Assembly (NCBI RefSeq): GCF_014649495.1
Contig: NZ_BMTD01000004.1
Location: forward strand, 186,001-250,000
DNA: 64,000 bases
Direction: 5' to 3'
Source: Streptomyces filipinensis
GTDB taxonomy: Bacteria; Actinomycetota; Actinomycetes; Streptomycetales; Streptomycetaceae
In this document: one piece after another, positions 50,108 to 58,890 of the stretch
Layout: each line of letters opens with the position of its first letter
How positions within the stretch are numbered: position 1 is the first letter of the stretch
Position numbers and translations under genes: made by a program
Notes under the pieces: generated by a model
The model's input: the letters and a program-made list of their open reading frames with translations, nothing else
Told to the model about the DNA's origin: nothing
Database searches by the model: none

Positions 50108-52000
50108 TCACTTCAGCTCGTCCGGGCACGGCGTACCGCGCGGCAGCTGGTAGGGCGCGGCCAGCCGGTAGGTCCCCGCCTTCGGCGCGAGCAACTCGGT
50201 CCACTTGTCCCCGTTCGCGTCCTGCGGGGTCTCCATCAGACACCCGTTGACGTTCCGGTACTTCTTCGGCGTACCGGAGGAGACCGGCTGCGGCGCCTTC
50301 AGGCTCTTGCCGTGCTCGTCGACGACGCTCAGCCACGGCGAGTACGGGATCCTGATCAGGATCCGCCCGGCCTTGCGCACCCGGAGCGTCATCTCGCCCT
50401 GCCCGGCGTGGTCCACCACCGCGTCGGGCTCGGCGAGCGGCGTCGGATCGGTCACCTGGAACAGCTGCCAGTTGGCGTCGCCCCAGACCTGCTTCAGATA
50501 CGGCATCCCGCGGCGCAGCAGCTGCACCTCACGCTCGCCGCCGTCGCCGTCCGGGTCGTCCTTCGGCAGGACGACGAAGTGGATGGCCCAGCGCTGGAGC
50601 CACTCGTGGTAGTTCGCCGAGTTGAGGGTGTCGTCGTAGAAGAGGGGGTTGCGCTCCATGTCGGCCTGCCGGTTCCAGCCGCGCGCCAGGTTGACGTACG
50701 GCGCGAGCGCGGACGCCTCCCGGTGCGAGCGGGCCGGGACGACCTCGACGCGGCCCTTCTCGGCGCCGGCCCGCTGCAGCTGGTGGACGAGCGGGGCGAG
50801 CTCCCGGGCCCAGGACGCGGCCGGGGTCGTGTGCATGATGTCGTCCACCGTCTTGAAGCCGATCCACCCGGCGAAGCCGAGCAGGGCCAGCACGGCCGCG
50901 TACCACTTGCGCGACTTGCGCACCGTGAACGGCAGCGCCGCCACCAGCGTCGCACCCGCGAACAGCATGGGCAGACGGGAGATGTTCGAGCCGATCTGGG
51001 AGTTGATCAGCCACACCAGGACCACGCCGAGGCTGTAGACGGCCGCCGTCAGCCGGACCGTCACCCACTCCCTGGGGACCAGGAACAGGCACAGCAGGCC
51101 GTACAGCAGCGGCAGGATCACCGAGCCGAACGTCATCGGCTGGGTGCCGGAGAACGGGAAGAGGAAGTACGAGGCGGCCACGACCGCCGTCGGGGCCAGC
51201 CCCAGCGCCCAGGCGCCCGGCCGCCGCTTCTGCAGGAACAGCGCGGCCGCGACCAGGCCCACGAACAGCCCCGAGACGGGCGAGGCCATGGTGGACAGCC
51301 CGGCCAGGGGAGCGGCCACCGCCGCCTTCGCCCAGCGTTTGTACCGCCACCGGTACGGCCAGCAGAAGACGGCCGCGACGGCGCCGAGCGCGAACATGGT
51401 GCCGAGACCGAAGGTCACGCGGCCCGAGATCGCGTTGCACAGCAGCGCGAAGACCCCGGCGAGGGACGCCCACAGCGGGTTCCGCACCGCCCGGCTGCGG
51501 ATCAGGACCAGGGTCAGCAGGCCCGCCGAGACGGTCCCGGCGATCATCATCGTCGTACGGACGCCGAGGACGGCCATCAGATACGGCGACACCACGCTGT
51601 ACGACACCGGGTGCATGCCGCCGTACCAGGCGAGGTTGTACGCCGAGTCCGGGTGCCGGCCGACGAACTCCGCCCAGGCGTCCTGGGCCGCGAGATCGCC
51701 ACCGCTGTTCGCGAACGTGAAGAACCAGATGATGTGCAGGACGCCCGCGAGGGCCGTCATGGACAGCACGGGGTGTCTGAGCAGCCGCTGCCGCAGGGGT
51801 TCGGCGGCGGCGAGGAGGCCCGCGAGTCCACGCGGGCGTACGTCGGGGCGCTCGCCGGCGGCAGGGCCGTCCGGCAGGCCGGTGCGGCCGGCGGGGAGGT
51901 CGCCGCGACCCTCCCGGTCAGCTGTGGACAGACGTATTCGCGGGCCGGATCCCGAGCCCGGCTCGGCGTCGTCGGCGCGTGTCGGCTCCGCTGTGGCCAC
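50108..52000 (-). CDS. Large polytopic membrane protein of unknown function
   Basis: A 630-residue protein: an N-terminal basic/acidic cytoplasmic tail (about 50 residues), then 10-12 transmembrane helices (about residues 75-385), then a large non-membrane domain (about 390-630) ending in KAGTYRLAAPYQLPRG. The layout, with a conserved ARGWNRQADMERNPLFYD segment, resembles actinobacterial glycosyltransferase-like membrane proteins. GTG 52000 with GGGGAG upstream is chosen; a longer frame to 52168 lacks support. Transcribed in the same direction as the D,D-carboxypeptidase gene behind it. Confidence 0.7.
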   Translation of the reverse strand: MATAEPTRADDAEPGSGSGPRIRLSTADREGRGDLPAGRTGLPDGPAAGERPDVRPRGLAGLLAAAEPLRQRLLRHPVLSMTALAGVLHIIWFFTFANSGGDLAAQDAWAEFVGRHPDSAYNLAWYGGMHPVSYSVVSPYLMAVLGVRTTMMIAGTVSAGLLTLVLIRSRAVRNPLWASLAGVFALLCNAISGRVTFGLGTMFALGAVAAVFCWPYRWRYKRWAKAAVAAPLAGLSTMASPVSGLFVGLVAAALFLQKRRPGAWALGLAPTAVVAASYFLFPFSGTQPMTFGSVILPLLYGLLCLFLVPREWVTVRLTAAVYSLGVVLVWLINSQIGSNISRLPMLFAGATLVAALPFTVRKSRKWYAAVLALLGFAGWIGFKTVDDIMHTTPAASWARELAPLVHQLQRAGAEKGRVEVVPARSHREASALAPYVNLARGWNRQADMERNPLFYDDTLNSANYHEWLQRWAIHFVVLPKDDPDGDGGEREVQLLRRGMPYLKQVWGDANWQLFQVTDPTPLAEPDAVVDHAGQGEMTLRVRKAGRILIRIPYSPWLSVVDEHGKSLKAPQPVSSGTPKKYRNVNGCLMETPQDANGDKWTELLAPKAGTYRLAAPYQLPRGTPCPDELK

Positions 52001-52052
52001 CTGAAGGCACTCCCCGTGTCCCGTCTTCTGTTCTCGGCCGAGGTCGTGGTCC

Positions 52053-52111
52053 TCCCGGCCGCTTCTGTTCAGGGCCGGGTTCCCTGGTCTTCCCGGCCGC
52101 TTCCCGTTCAG
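52053..52111. repeat. Direct repeats upstream of the polytopic membrane protein
   Basis: TCCCGGCCGCTTC followed by TGTTCAG (52053-52072) and again TCCCGGCCGCTTC followed by CCGTTCAG (52091-52111), 38 bp apart, in the 236-bp gap between this gene's start and the carboxypeptidase stop. Possible regulator site; no other feature is seen in the gap. Confidence 0.5.
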
Positions 52112-52236
52112 TTCGCGGTCATGTCCCGTGACCGACGACCTGCCCCGATTCGTGACGCTAGCACGCACCCCGCCGAGGGGCTCCCGGGTGGGGCCGCCGT
52201 CGGCGGGGTGCGCGGGGTGGGCGGGCGGTGGTGCGA

Positions 52237-54876
52237 TCAGCCCAGACGGGTCAGCTTGGCGCCGAATCCGGGCTGTGCCAGATCCTTCTGCAGGGCTACC
52301 GGGACCTTGACCGCACCGACCGTACCGTCACCCACGGTGAGCATGCCCACCTGGGTTCCGGCCTTCGCCGTGTGCGGCACCTCGTCGGAGGCGAAGGACA
52401 GCTTCACCTTCAGGCCCGCCCAGCCGACGGCCGTGACGTCCTTGGTGAGCACGATCGGGGTGTGGCCGCCGAGCCGGTCGTCCACATAGCCGACCACCGC
52501 GCCCTTCTTCAGGATCTTCGACGAGGTCAACGCGTTCTGCGCGGCGAGCAGCGCGGTCTTGCTGACCCTGTTGACCGTCTTGAGGATCGACGTGCCCTGG
52601 TGCTGGCCGAGGATCACGCCGACGATCGTCACCGTCTGGCCGCCGACCTGCTTGCGGGAGGCGAAGAGCAGATTGCCGCCGGCCGCGGTGGTGCTGCCGG
52701 TCTTGATGCCGATCGCGCCGATCAGGTACGGCAGGTCGTTCACGTTGTTCCAGTTGTGGCCGGAGGGGTCCGTCCAGCTGGCCGCGCTGGTGATGGCGAC
52801 CAGCGCGGGGTTCTTGACGACCGCGCGGCCGAGCTTGACCTGGTCCTCGGCCGTGGAGACGGTCGTCTCCTTCAGGCCCGAGGGGTCCGTGTACGTCGTG
52901 TGGGTCATCCCCAGTTCCCTGGCGGTCGCGTTCATCTTCTTCACGAACGCCGCCTCCGAGCCCGCGTCCCAGCGCGCGAGCAGCCGGGCGATGTTGTTGG
53001 CGGAGGGGATCATGACCGCCGACAGGGCCTGCTTCTCGGTGAGGTACTGGCCGGCCTTGACGGTGTTGAGCGTGGACTCGCCGCCGCTCTTGTCGTAGCC
53101 GCCCTCCTTCTCCGCCTGCGGGTCCACCTTGATCCTCGGGCCTTCCTGGCCCGGCTTGAGCGGGTGGTTCCGGAGGATGATGTAGGAGGTCATGGTCTTG
53201 GCGACCGAGCCGATGGCCGCGGGGGTCTGCTTGCCGAAGTGGCCCATGGTGCCGATGCCGTCGACGTCCATCCAGCCCTGGCCTTCGCCCGGCCACGGCA
53301 GGTTCGTCGTGCCGTCGAACGTGTAGCTGTCCTTGGCGGTGAGCGACAGGGTGGGCGACGGCAGCGGGCGCATCGCCTGTACGACCGCGAAGATGATCAC
53401 CAGGAGCAGGACCAGGGGGGTCCAGATCTTGACCCGGCGCACGAGCGTGCGGACCGGGGTCTCCGGGGGCGGCGGCGTGTTCGTCAGCTCCGCCAGGAGG
53501 TCCAGCGGGGGCTTCGGCGGGAGCGGCTGCTGGGTGGTGCGCTCGGGGCCGACCTGGGGGACGGGAGTGGTGGCGTCCGGCTTGGCGGCGGGCTTGGCAG
53601 CGGGCTTGGTGGCCGGTGCCATGTCGTTCTTGAGCGCGACGAACTTGCTGGTGCGTTCGGCGTCGGACTCGGGGGTCTTGGGGGCGGGGGGCTTGGCGCC
53701 GAGCTTGAGCATGGTCGTGGGCTGGTCGACCTGCGGGGCCGGCTTGGGCGATATCGCCTTGAAGACGGTGGTGGGCTGGTCGACGGGCGCGGGGTCCTGC
53801 GGGGCGTCCTCGGCCTCCCCCGCCTCGGCTTCGCCGTCGGCGGGGTCCTCGTTCCCACCCGCACCACCCGTGCGGGTTTCGTCGTCGGCTGCGGGTGGCC
53901 CCTGCGGGGTGTCCTCGCCGTCGGCGTCCCCGGGCGCGTCCTCGGCCCCCTCCGCCTCGGCTTCGCCGTCGGCGCTCCCGGCCTCCGGGCCCGCCTCGGC
54001 GTCACCGTCCACGTCGGCCTTCGTGCCCGCGTCGGCCTTGGCGTCCGCGTCGGTCTTGGCGTCCGCGTCGGTCTTGGCGTCCGCGTCGGTCTTGGCGTCC
54101 GCGTCGGTCTTGGCGTCCGCGTCGGTCTTGGCGTCCGCGTCGGTCTTGGCGTCCGCGTCGGTCTTCGTGTCCGCGTCGGTCTTCGTATCCGAGTCGGCCT
54201 TGGCGTCCGAGTCGGCCTTGGCGTCCGCGTCGGTCTTCGTGTCCGCGTCGGTCTTCGTGTCCGTGTCGGCCTTGGCGTCCGTGTCGGTCTTGGCGTCCGC
54301 GTCGGTCTTCGTGTCTGCGTCGGTCTTCGTGTCCGAGTCGGCCTTGGCGTCCGCGGCGGACTTCGTCTCGGGCTTCGGGTTCGCGTCGGCCGCAGGGGCG
54401 TCGGACGTGGGATCCGCCTCCGCCTTCGTGTCCGAGTCGGGGTCAGAGTCCGTCTCCGCCTCGGCGTTCGGCTTCTCTCGGTTTGCGTTCGCGTCGGTCT
54501 TGTCGGCGTTCTCGGGCGCCTTCTGACCGGTGTTCGACTCGGCGTCCACGTCGGCCTCCGGGGCGGAGTCCGTCCTCGCGGTCTCGGCCGTCTGCTTCTT
54601 CTCCGGTGCCGCGGCGCGTACCCACGCCGAGACCGCCTCGCGGAGGGCGGTGTCCTCCTCGGGGGTCTCGCCGGGCTCGGGTTCCGGTGCGCCGGGCTTC
54701 GCGTCGCGTATCGACAGGATCTTCGTCGCCGTGTCCACGCCGCCCGGCGCGGAATCCTTTTCGCGGGAGACCGCGAGGCGCGGATCGCGGGCCTCGGGAA
54801 CCGTACCCGCGTTCCCCGACGTCGGTTCTGCCGACGACTGACGCTGCTTCGACTTGTCGGGGGACTCGCCCGCCAC
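52237..54876 (-). CDS. D-alanyl-D-alanine carboxypeptidase with long Asp/Lys/Ala/Thr repeat tail
   Basis: An 879-residue membrane-anchored peptidoglycan D,D-carboxypeptidase. An acidic, intrinsically disordered cytoplasmic N-terminal region (about 480 residues) includes about 20 hexapeptides of type DAKTDA/DTKTDA. Then come a transmembrane helix (WTPLVLLLVIIFAVVQAM, near residue 490) and the extracellular S11-type domain with SxxK in GSVAKTMTSY (near 562), SxN in SANNIARLLA (near 627) and KTG in IKTGSTTAAG (near 726). The catalytic set is intact. GTG 54876 is preferred because GGAGGAGG lies 5 bases upstream; ATG 54891 and GTG 54906 are in-frame alternatives without such a site. Confidence 0.9.
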   Translation of the reverse strand: MAGESPDKSKQRQSSAEPTSGNAGTVPEARDPRLAVSREKDSAPGGVDTATKILSIRDAKPGAPEPEPGETPEEDTALREAVSAWVRAAAPEKKQTAETARTDSAPEADVDAESNTGQKAPENADKTDANANREKPNAEAETDSDPDSDTKAEADPTSDAPAADANPKPETKSAADAKADSDTKTDADTKTDADAKTDTDAKADTDTKTDADTKTDADAKADSDAKADSDTKTDADTKTDADAKTDADAKTDADAKTDADAKTDADAKTDADAKTDADAKADAGTKADVDGDAEAGPEAGSADGEAEAEGAEDAPGDADGEDTPQGPPAADDETRTGGAGGNEDPADGEAEAGEAEDAPQDPAPVDQPTTVFKAISPKPAPQVDQPTTMLKLGAKPPAPKTPESDAERTSKFVALKNDMAPATKPAAKPAAKPDATTPVPQVGPERTTQQPLPPKPPLDLLAELTNTPPPPETPVRTLVRRVKIWTPLVLLLVIIFAVVQAMRPLPSPTLSLTAKDSYTFDGTTNLPWPGEGQGWMDVDGIGTMGHFGKQTPAAIGSVAKTMTSYIILRNHPLKPGQEGPRIKVDPQAEKEGGYDKSGGESTLNTVKAGQYLTEKQALSAVMIPSANNIARLLARWDAGSEAAFVKKMNATARELGMTHTTYTDPSGLKETTVSTAEDQVKLGRAVVKNPALVAITSAASWTDPSGHNWNNVNDLPYLIGAIGIKTGSTTAAGGNLLFASRKQVGGQTVTIVGVILGQHQGTSILKTVNRVSKTALLAAQNALTSSKILKKGAVVGYVDDRLGGHTPIVLTKDVTAVGWAGLKVKLSFASDEVPHTAKAGTQVGMLTVGDGTVGAVKVPVALQKDLAQPGFGAKLTRLG
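54012..54360. repeat. In-frame 18-bp tandem repeats of the carboxypeptidase
   Basis: About twenty imperfect 18-bp units, most often GTCGGTCTTGGCGTCCGC on the + strand, with variants using TTCGTGTCC. They encode the alternating DA-KTDA/DTKTDA hexapeptides and are expected to vary in number between strains by slippage. Confidence 0.88.
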
Positions 54877-54985
54877 CGATGCCTCCTCCATGCGCCGCGC
54901 GCCCACGCGCGCGCCCTGTCCGAACCATGTACCAGTGTCCTGTGTGAGGGCGTGGCCCCTGCGGTAGACGAGAACGACATACCTG

Positions 54986-55005
54986 CCGGTTCCCTCACGA
55001 ACCGG
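54986..55005. promoter_or_regulatory. Inverted repeat between the carboxypeptidase and GPP34 genes
   Basis: CCGGTTCCCTCACGAACCGG: 7-bp perfect arms (CCGGTTC/GAACCGG) with a 6-base spacer, midway in the divergent intergenic region. Possible operator; nothing else supports it. Confidence 0.4.
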
Positions 55006-55072
55006 TCACGCACCCTCGACAGACCAATGTGAGAGGGGTCACCCTGTCATTCATCCACGCGGGGAGGCATGG

Positions 55073-55828
55073 ATGGGCAGGAGCCGCAGAACACTTCCGG
55101 AGGAGCTTCTGCTGCTGGCACTGGACCCGGCCACGGGTACCACTGCGCAGCCGCAGTCGCTCGACCTCGGTCTGGCCGGTGCACAGCTAGTGGAGCTGGC
55201 GCTGGCCGGACGGATAGCCCCAGACGGGGATCGTATCGCCGTGGTGGTGCCACGGCCGACTGGAGATCCGACTTTGGACTGCGCGTTGGAGTTGCTGCGA
55301 CGTCGCGGCGCTCCCGTGCGGGCTGTTCACTGGATCGGCGGGCCTCGGCTGGGGCTCCGTCAGACCTACCTCTCGCATCTGGAGCGGTGCGGCATGGTGC
55401 ATGCCGTGGCCGGTCAGATGTGCGGGGTGCTGCCGACGACTCGCTACCAGGCGACGGACAACGAGATCAGCCGGGAGATCCGAGCCCGGCTGGACTCCGC
55501 GATCCGCACCGGCGTACCGCCGGACCCGCGGACCGCGGCGCTCGCCGCCCTGGCGCACGCCGTCGGACTCGGCAAGCACCTGTACCCGGGGAACGAAGGG
55601 CGGTCGTCCCGGTCCCGGCTGCGGGATCTGATCCGGCATGACCCGATGGGCGGTCTTGTCGCGCACGCCGTGATGGACGTGCAGAACGGTGCAGCGGCGC
55701 AGCCGCGCCGCGGACCGGCCGCCACCGGTCGGCAGGGCGCGGCCGGCGCCAGGGCCGTGGCGGAACCCGCACGCGGGGTTCCGATGCAGCCGCACCGCGG
55801 GTCCATGGCGCGTGCCGTGGCCCACTGA
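55073..55828 (+). CDS. GPP34 (GOLPH3/Vps74-like) family protein
   Basis: A 251-residue protein with the GPP34 helical fold: RTLPEELLLLALDPATGT (residues 6-23), LDLGLAGAQLVELALAGRI (30-48) and TTRYQATDNEISREIRARL (122-140) are family signatures. Eukaryotic GOLPH3 binds PI4P at the Golgi, but bacterial members, numerous in Streptomyces, have no established role. The C-terminal 50 residues are low-complexity Ala/Arg/Pro. ATG 55073 follows GGGGAGGC. A monocistronic unit ended by a strong hairpin at 55874. Confidence 0.85.
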   Translation: MGRSRRTLPEELLLLALDPATGTTAQPQSLDLGLAGAQLVELALAGRIAPDGDRIAVVVPRPTGDPTLDCALELLRRRGAPVRAVHWIGGPRLGLRQTYLSHLERCGMVHAVAGQMCGVLPTTRYQATDNEISREIRARLDSAIRTGVPPDPRTAALAALAHAVGLGKHLYPGNEGRSSRSRLRDLIRHDPMGGLVAHAVMDVQNGAAAQPRRGPAATGRQGAAGARAVAEPARGVPMQPHRGSMARAVAH

Positions 55829-55873
55829 GCCGTACCCCCGGTCCCCACGACCAGGTTCGGGAGCCGCTGGTCC

Positions 55874-55918
55874 GAGCGGGGCGGTGAGATCCTTCCACGG
55901 GGTCTCACCGTCCCGCTC
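55874..55918 (+). terminator. Strong hairpin after the GPP34 gene
   Basis: GAGCGGGGCGGTGAGA (55874-55889) and TCTCACCGTCCCGCTC (55903-55918) pair at 15 of 16 positions with a 13-base loop, 45 bp after the stop. Confidence 0.8.
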
Positions 55919-56083
55919 GACTGCGTCCCGGCACCCCTTCGGGTGGCGAGCCGTGGCGAAGTGACGCGTACGCGCCGCATATCCACCATTTCCCAGCGGT
56001 AGAAAGCACCTTGGTGGCAGTCTGCTCAACAGCAGATACGGAAAGTGTCAAGCAACAGGCAGGCAGCCGGAGGTGCACGTCCC

Positions 56084-56941
56084 GTGGCGTCCAATGTCAA
56101 TCCCACCGTCAGGCGGCGCCGGCTGGGCCAGGAGCTGCGCAGGCTCCGCGAGCTCAAGGGCATGACGGCCGAGGAAGTGGCCGAGCGACTGCTCGTGTCG
56201 CAGTCGAAGATCAGTCGGCTGGAGAACGGCCGCAGAAGTATCAGTCAGCGCGATGTGCGTGACCTGTGCGGGGTCTACGAGGTAGAGGACCAGCGGATCG
56301 TCGACTCGCTGATGGAGATGGCGCGCGACTCGCGGCAGCAGGGCTGGTGGCACACCTTCGGGGACATCCCGTACAGCGTCTACATCGGCCTGGAGACGGA
56401 CGCCGAGTCGCTGCGGGTGTACGAGCCCCAGCTGGTGACGGGTCTGCTGCAGACCCGCGCCTACGCGGAGGCCCTGGTGCAGGGCGCGTTGCCGGAGACG
56501 TCGACCGCCGAGATCGAGAAGCGCGTGCAGGTCCGCATGCGCCGACAGGAACGTATCACCGCCGAGAACAACCCGCTCCGGCTGTGGGTGGTGCTGGACG
56601 AGGCGGCGCTGCGCCGGGTCGTCGGGAGCAAACTGGTGATGCGCGAGCAGCTGGAGCACCTGATCGAGATGTCCCAGCTGCCGCACGTCACCGTGCAGGT
56701 CCTGCCGTTCGAGGTGGGCGCGCATCCGGGGCTCAACGGCCAGTACGCGATCCTGGAGTTCACCGACGCGGCCGACTCCAGCGTGGTGTACCTGGAGGGC
56801 GTCACCAGCGACCTCTACCTGGAGAAGGCCCAGGACGTGCAGAAGTACGCCGTGATGTACGAGCATCTACGGGCACAGTCCCTCAATGTGGAGCAATCCC
56901 GACAGCACATTGCGAAGGTGGCCAAGCAGTACGCGGAATGA
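56084..56941 (+). CDS. XRE-family regulator with DUF5753 domain
   Basis: A 285-residue regulator. N-terminal HTH (residues about 15-70: LGQELRRLRELKGMTAEEVAERLLVSQSKISRLENGRR) and a C-terminal DUF5753 domain (about 95-280, ETDAESLRVYEPQLVTGLLQT). GTG 56084 is chosen because GGAGG sits 8 bases before it; an in-frame GTG at 56045 has none. The following DUF397 gene (57131) is its usual companion in Streptomyces, where such pairs act in development and antibiotic regulation as BldB/WhiJ-type modules. Confidence 0.9.
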   Translation: MASNVNPTVRRRRLGQELRRLRELKGMTAEEVAERLLVSQSKISRLENGRRSISQRDVRDLCGVYEVEDQRIVDSLMEMARDSRQQGWWHTFGDIPYSVYIGLETDAESLRVYEPQLVTGLLQTRAYAEALVQGALPETSTAEIEKRVQVRMRRQERITAENNPLRLWVVLDEAALRRVVGSKLVMREQLEHLIEMSQLPHVTVQVLPFEVGAHPGLNGQYAILEFTDAADSSVVYLEGVTSDLYLEKAQDVQKYAVMYEHLRAQSLNVEQSRQHIAKVAKQYAE

Positions 56942-57130
56942 GCCGCTGTCACAGAGGGCGCCGGATCGTACACCGTCGGTCCGCCTCAGTGGAAGGCCCC
57001 CTTGGAATATGCCATCCGGTTGAGTGAACGACTACTCCAGCAGAGGCAGTTGCCCGGTAGCGTCGATCACGCCAATCAGACGACAAGGTTGGCGTGAACC
57101 GCACTACCGCAACTCGCAACAGGAGTGGAC

Positions 57131-57325
57131 ATGGCACTGATTCAGGGCGCTTCGGAGACGTGGATGAAGTCCTCCTATTCCGCGGGCAACGGCGCCTGCG
57201 TCGAGGTCAAGTCGCCCACCGACGCCACCGAGCTCGCCGTCCGTGACTCCAAGGCCCTCCAGGGCCCCGTCCTGGCCTTCCCCGCCGAAGCGTGGAACGC
57301 CTTCGTGGCCTCGGTCAAGGCCTAG
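57131..57325 (+). CDS. DUF397 protein
   Basis: A 64-residue DUF397 protein with the signature WMKSSYSAGNGACVEV and VRDSK, ending FVASVKA. It lies 189 bp downstream of the XRE/DUF5753 regulator and belongs to the abundant Streptomyces pair that behaves like a regulator-antagonist or toxin-antitoxin module in some cases. AGGAG lies 5 bases before ATG 57131; an in-frame GTG at 57125 overlaps the ribosome site and is less likely. Confidence 0.92.
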   Translation: MALIQGASETWMKSSYSAGNGACVEVKSPTDATELAVRDSKALQGPVLAFPAEAWNAFVASVKA

Positions 57326-57393
57326 GGGGCTCTCCCTGACCCTCGTCCGTAAAGACCCCCCCGACGAAGACAACTTCACAAGCACCACCAGAA

Positions 57394-57433
57394 GAGCCCT
57401 CTCGACCAGTCGCCGTCCTTGCCGAGAGGGCTC
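57394..57433. terminator. Bidirectional terminator between DUF397 and MerR genes
   Basis: GAGCCCTCTCG (57394-57404) and CGAGAGGGCTC (57423-57433) form a perfect 11-bp stem with an 18-base loop between two convergent genes. Confidence 0.8.
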
Positions 57434-57458
57434 GGTCACGCCCCGGTGGTGCCGCTGG

Positions 57459-58307
57459 TCACCGCACCGGGAACGCCACGTCGCACACCGGGTCGTGCGG
57501 GCCCGCCGCGTCCCAGTCCGCGAAGTAGACCTCGCGGCTCGGGCCGGCCATCCGAAGGCCCTCACCCGCCATCCACTGCTCCACCGCCTCGAAGGCGGCC
57601 AGGATCTGCGGGTGGGCCACCTGGGCCTTGGTGATCCGGGTGCAGGCCAGCCGGGCCGCCGGCTCGACCCGTACCGTCGTCTCCCAGGGCCGCCCCCGCT
57701 CGGCGGCCCACGCCCGGGCCGCCGCCTCGTCCGCCACCGGTACGCACGACTCGGCCGGCCCGTCGCTCTCCATCGACACCTCCGCGTGGTAGACGACGAA
57801 CGGCGCCCCCGTCATCCCCCCGCACTCCCGGGCCGCCGCCTCCAGCCGGCCCAGCGACGCGCCGATCCACGTCGGCAGCTCGTCCGCCAGGGTGTGCCGT
57901 CGCTCGGTGATCACCACCTGGGCCGGCACGTCCACGGTCTCGATCACGAACTTCCCGTACATCTCGGAGCTCCTCCCCGACAGCCGTCCACGGAGGTACT
58001 CGGCGAGGGTCCGCTGCCCGGCCACCCGGGTCTCCACGTCCGCCCAGTAGGCGGCCAGCCGGCCGGCGGCCTCGGTGCCCTCGGCCCCGAGCACCTCGGC
58101 GATCCGGGCCAGCGGCATGTCCAGCTGCCGCAGCAGGGCCACGAGCCGGGCGCGGTCGACCTGGTCGGCGCGGTAGTAGCGGTAGCCGGTCGCCTCGTCG
58201 ACGTGCGCGGGGGCCAGCAGGCCGAGCCGGTCGTACAGCCGCAGCGCCTTGGCCGACAGCCGGGCCCGCGCGGCGAACGCGCCGATGGTGAGCAGGTCGT
58301 CGTCCAC
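57459..58307 (-). CDS. MerR-family regulator with GyrI-like effector domain
   Basis: A 282-residue MerR regulator of the BmrR type: N-terminal winged helix (residues 4-72, LLTIGAFAARARLSAKALRLYDRLGLLAP, TGYRYYRADQ), a coiled linker and a C-terminal GyrI-like ligand-binding domain (about 125-282). GTG 58307 follows GGAGG by 8 bases; a longer frame to 58385 would include the promoter. Likely responds to an aromatic or cationic drug. No obvious target is adjacent; the glutathione peroxidase 85 bp upstream is in the same direction. Confidence 0.88.
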   Translation of the reverse strand: MDDDLLTIGAFAARARLSAKALRLYDRLGLLAPAHVDEATGYRYYRADQVDRARLVALLRQLDMPLARIAEVLGAEGTEAAGRLAAYWADVETRVAGQRTLAEYLRGRLSGRSSEMYGKFVIETVDVPAQVVITERRHTLADELPTWIGASLGRLEAAARECGGMTGAPFVVYHAEVSMESDGPAESCVPVADEAAARAWAAERGRPWETTVRVEPAARLACTRITKAQVAHPQILAAFEAVEQWMAGEGLRMAGPSREVYFADWDAAGPHDPVCDVAFPVR

Positions 58308-58392
58308 GACGTCATCCTCCGTCACCGGGCGGCTCTTTCCGCCCGGTGACAGGGACGTTCGGCCCTGTCCCAGGGGCAGGGTCAAGCCGGGC

Positions 58393-58881
58393 TCAGGCGA
58401 GCTGGGCCTCGATGGCCGTCACGACCGCGTCCGACTCCGGCTCGGTCTGCGGCGAGAAGCGGGCGACGACCGTGCCGTCCCGGCCGATCAGGAACTTCTC
58501 GAAGTTCCAGCGGATGTCACCGCTGTGCCCCTCGTCGTCCGCGAAGCCGACGAGCCGTTCGTACAGCGGGTGCCGGCCCTCGCCGTTCACCTCGGCCTTC
58601 TCGGTGAGCGGGAAGGTCACGCCGTACGTCGCCGAGCAGAACTCGGCGATCTCCTCGGCGGTGCCGGGCTCCTGCCCGAGGAACTGGTTGCAGGGCACGC
58701 CGAGCACGGTGAAGCCGCGTGCGGCGTACCGTTCCTGCAGTTTCTCCAGGCCCGTGTACTGGGGGGTGAGGCCGCACTTCGAGGCGACGTTCACGATGAG
58801 GACGGCTTTCCCGGCGTACTGGGCAAGGTCCGCGGGGCCGCCGGTGAGGGCGTCGATGTCGACGTTCAGTACGTTGGTCAT
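58393..58881 (-). CDS. Glutathione peroxidase-family thiol peroxidase
   Basis: A 162-residue thioredoxin-fold peroxidase. The peroxidatic Cys is in NVASKCGLTPQY (Cys36), with Gln in VPCNQFLGQEPG (near 70-75) and Trp in RWNFEKFLIGRDG (near 124-130), the conserved catalytic triad. In Streptomyces, which uses mycothiol rather than glutathione, it probably works through thioredoxin or mycoredoxin, reducing lipid or hydrogen peroxides. Confidence 0.93.
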   Translation of the reverse strand: MTNVLNVDIDALTGGPADLAQYAGKAVLIVNVASKCGLTPQYTGLEKLQERYAARGFTVLGVPCNQFLGQEPGTAEEIAEFCSATYGVTFPLTEKAEVNGEGRHPLYERLVGFADDEGHSGDIRWNFEKFLIGRDGTVVARFSPQTEPESDAVVTAIEAQLA

Positions 58882-58890
58882 GCCTGGATG

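Noticed and set aside
54012..54360. CRISPR-like appearance of regularly repeated DNA
   Set aside because: Units are 18 bp, contiguous, without spacers, and in frame with a protein; no cas genes nearby.
52228..55032. A 934-residue open frame on the + strand opposite the D,D-carboxypeptidase
   Set aside because: It is the antisense shadow of the GC-rich repeat region; the composition is repetitive VGLGVRVGL and no domain or ribosome site is seen.
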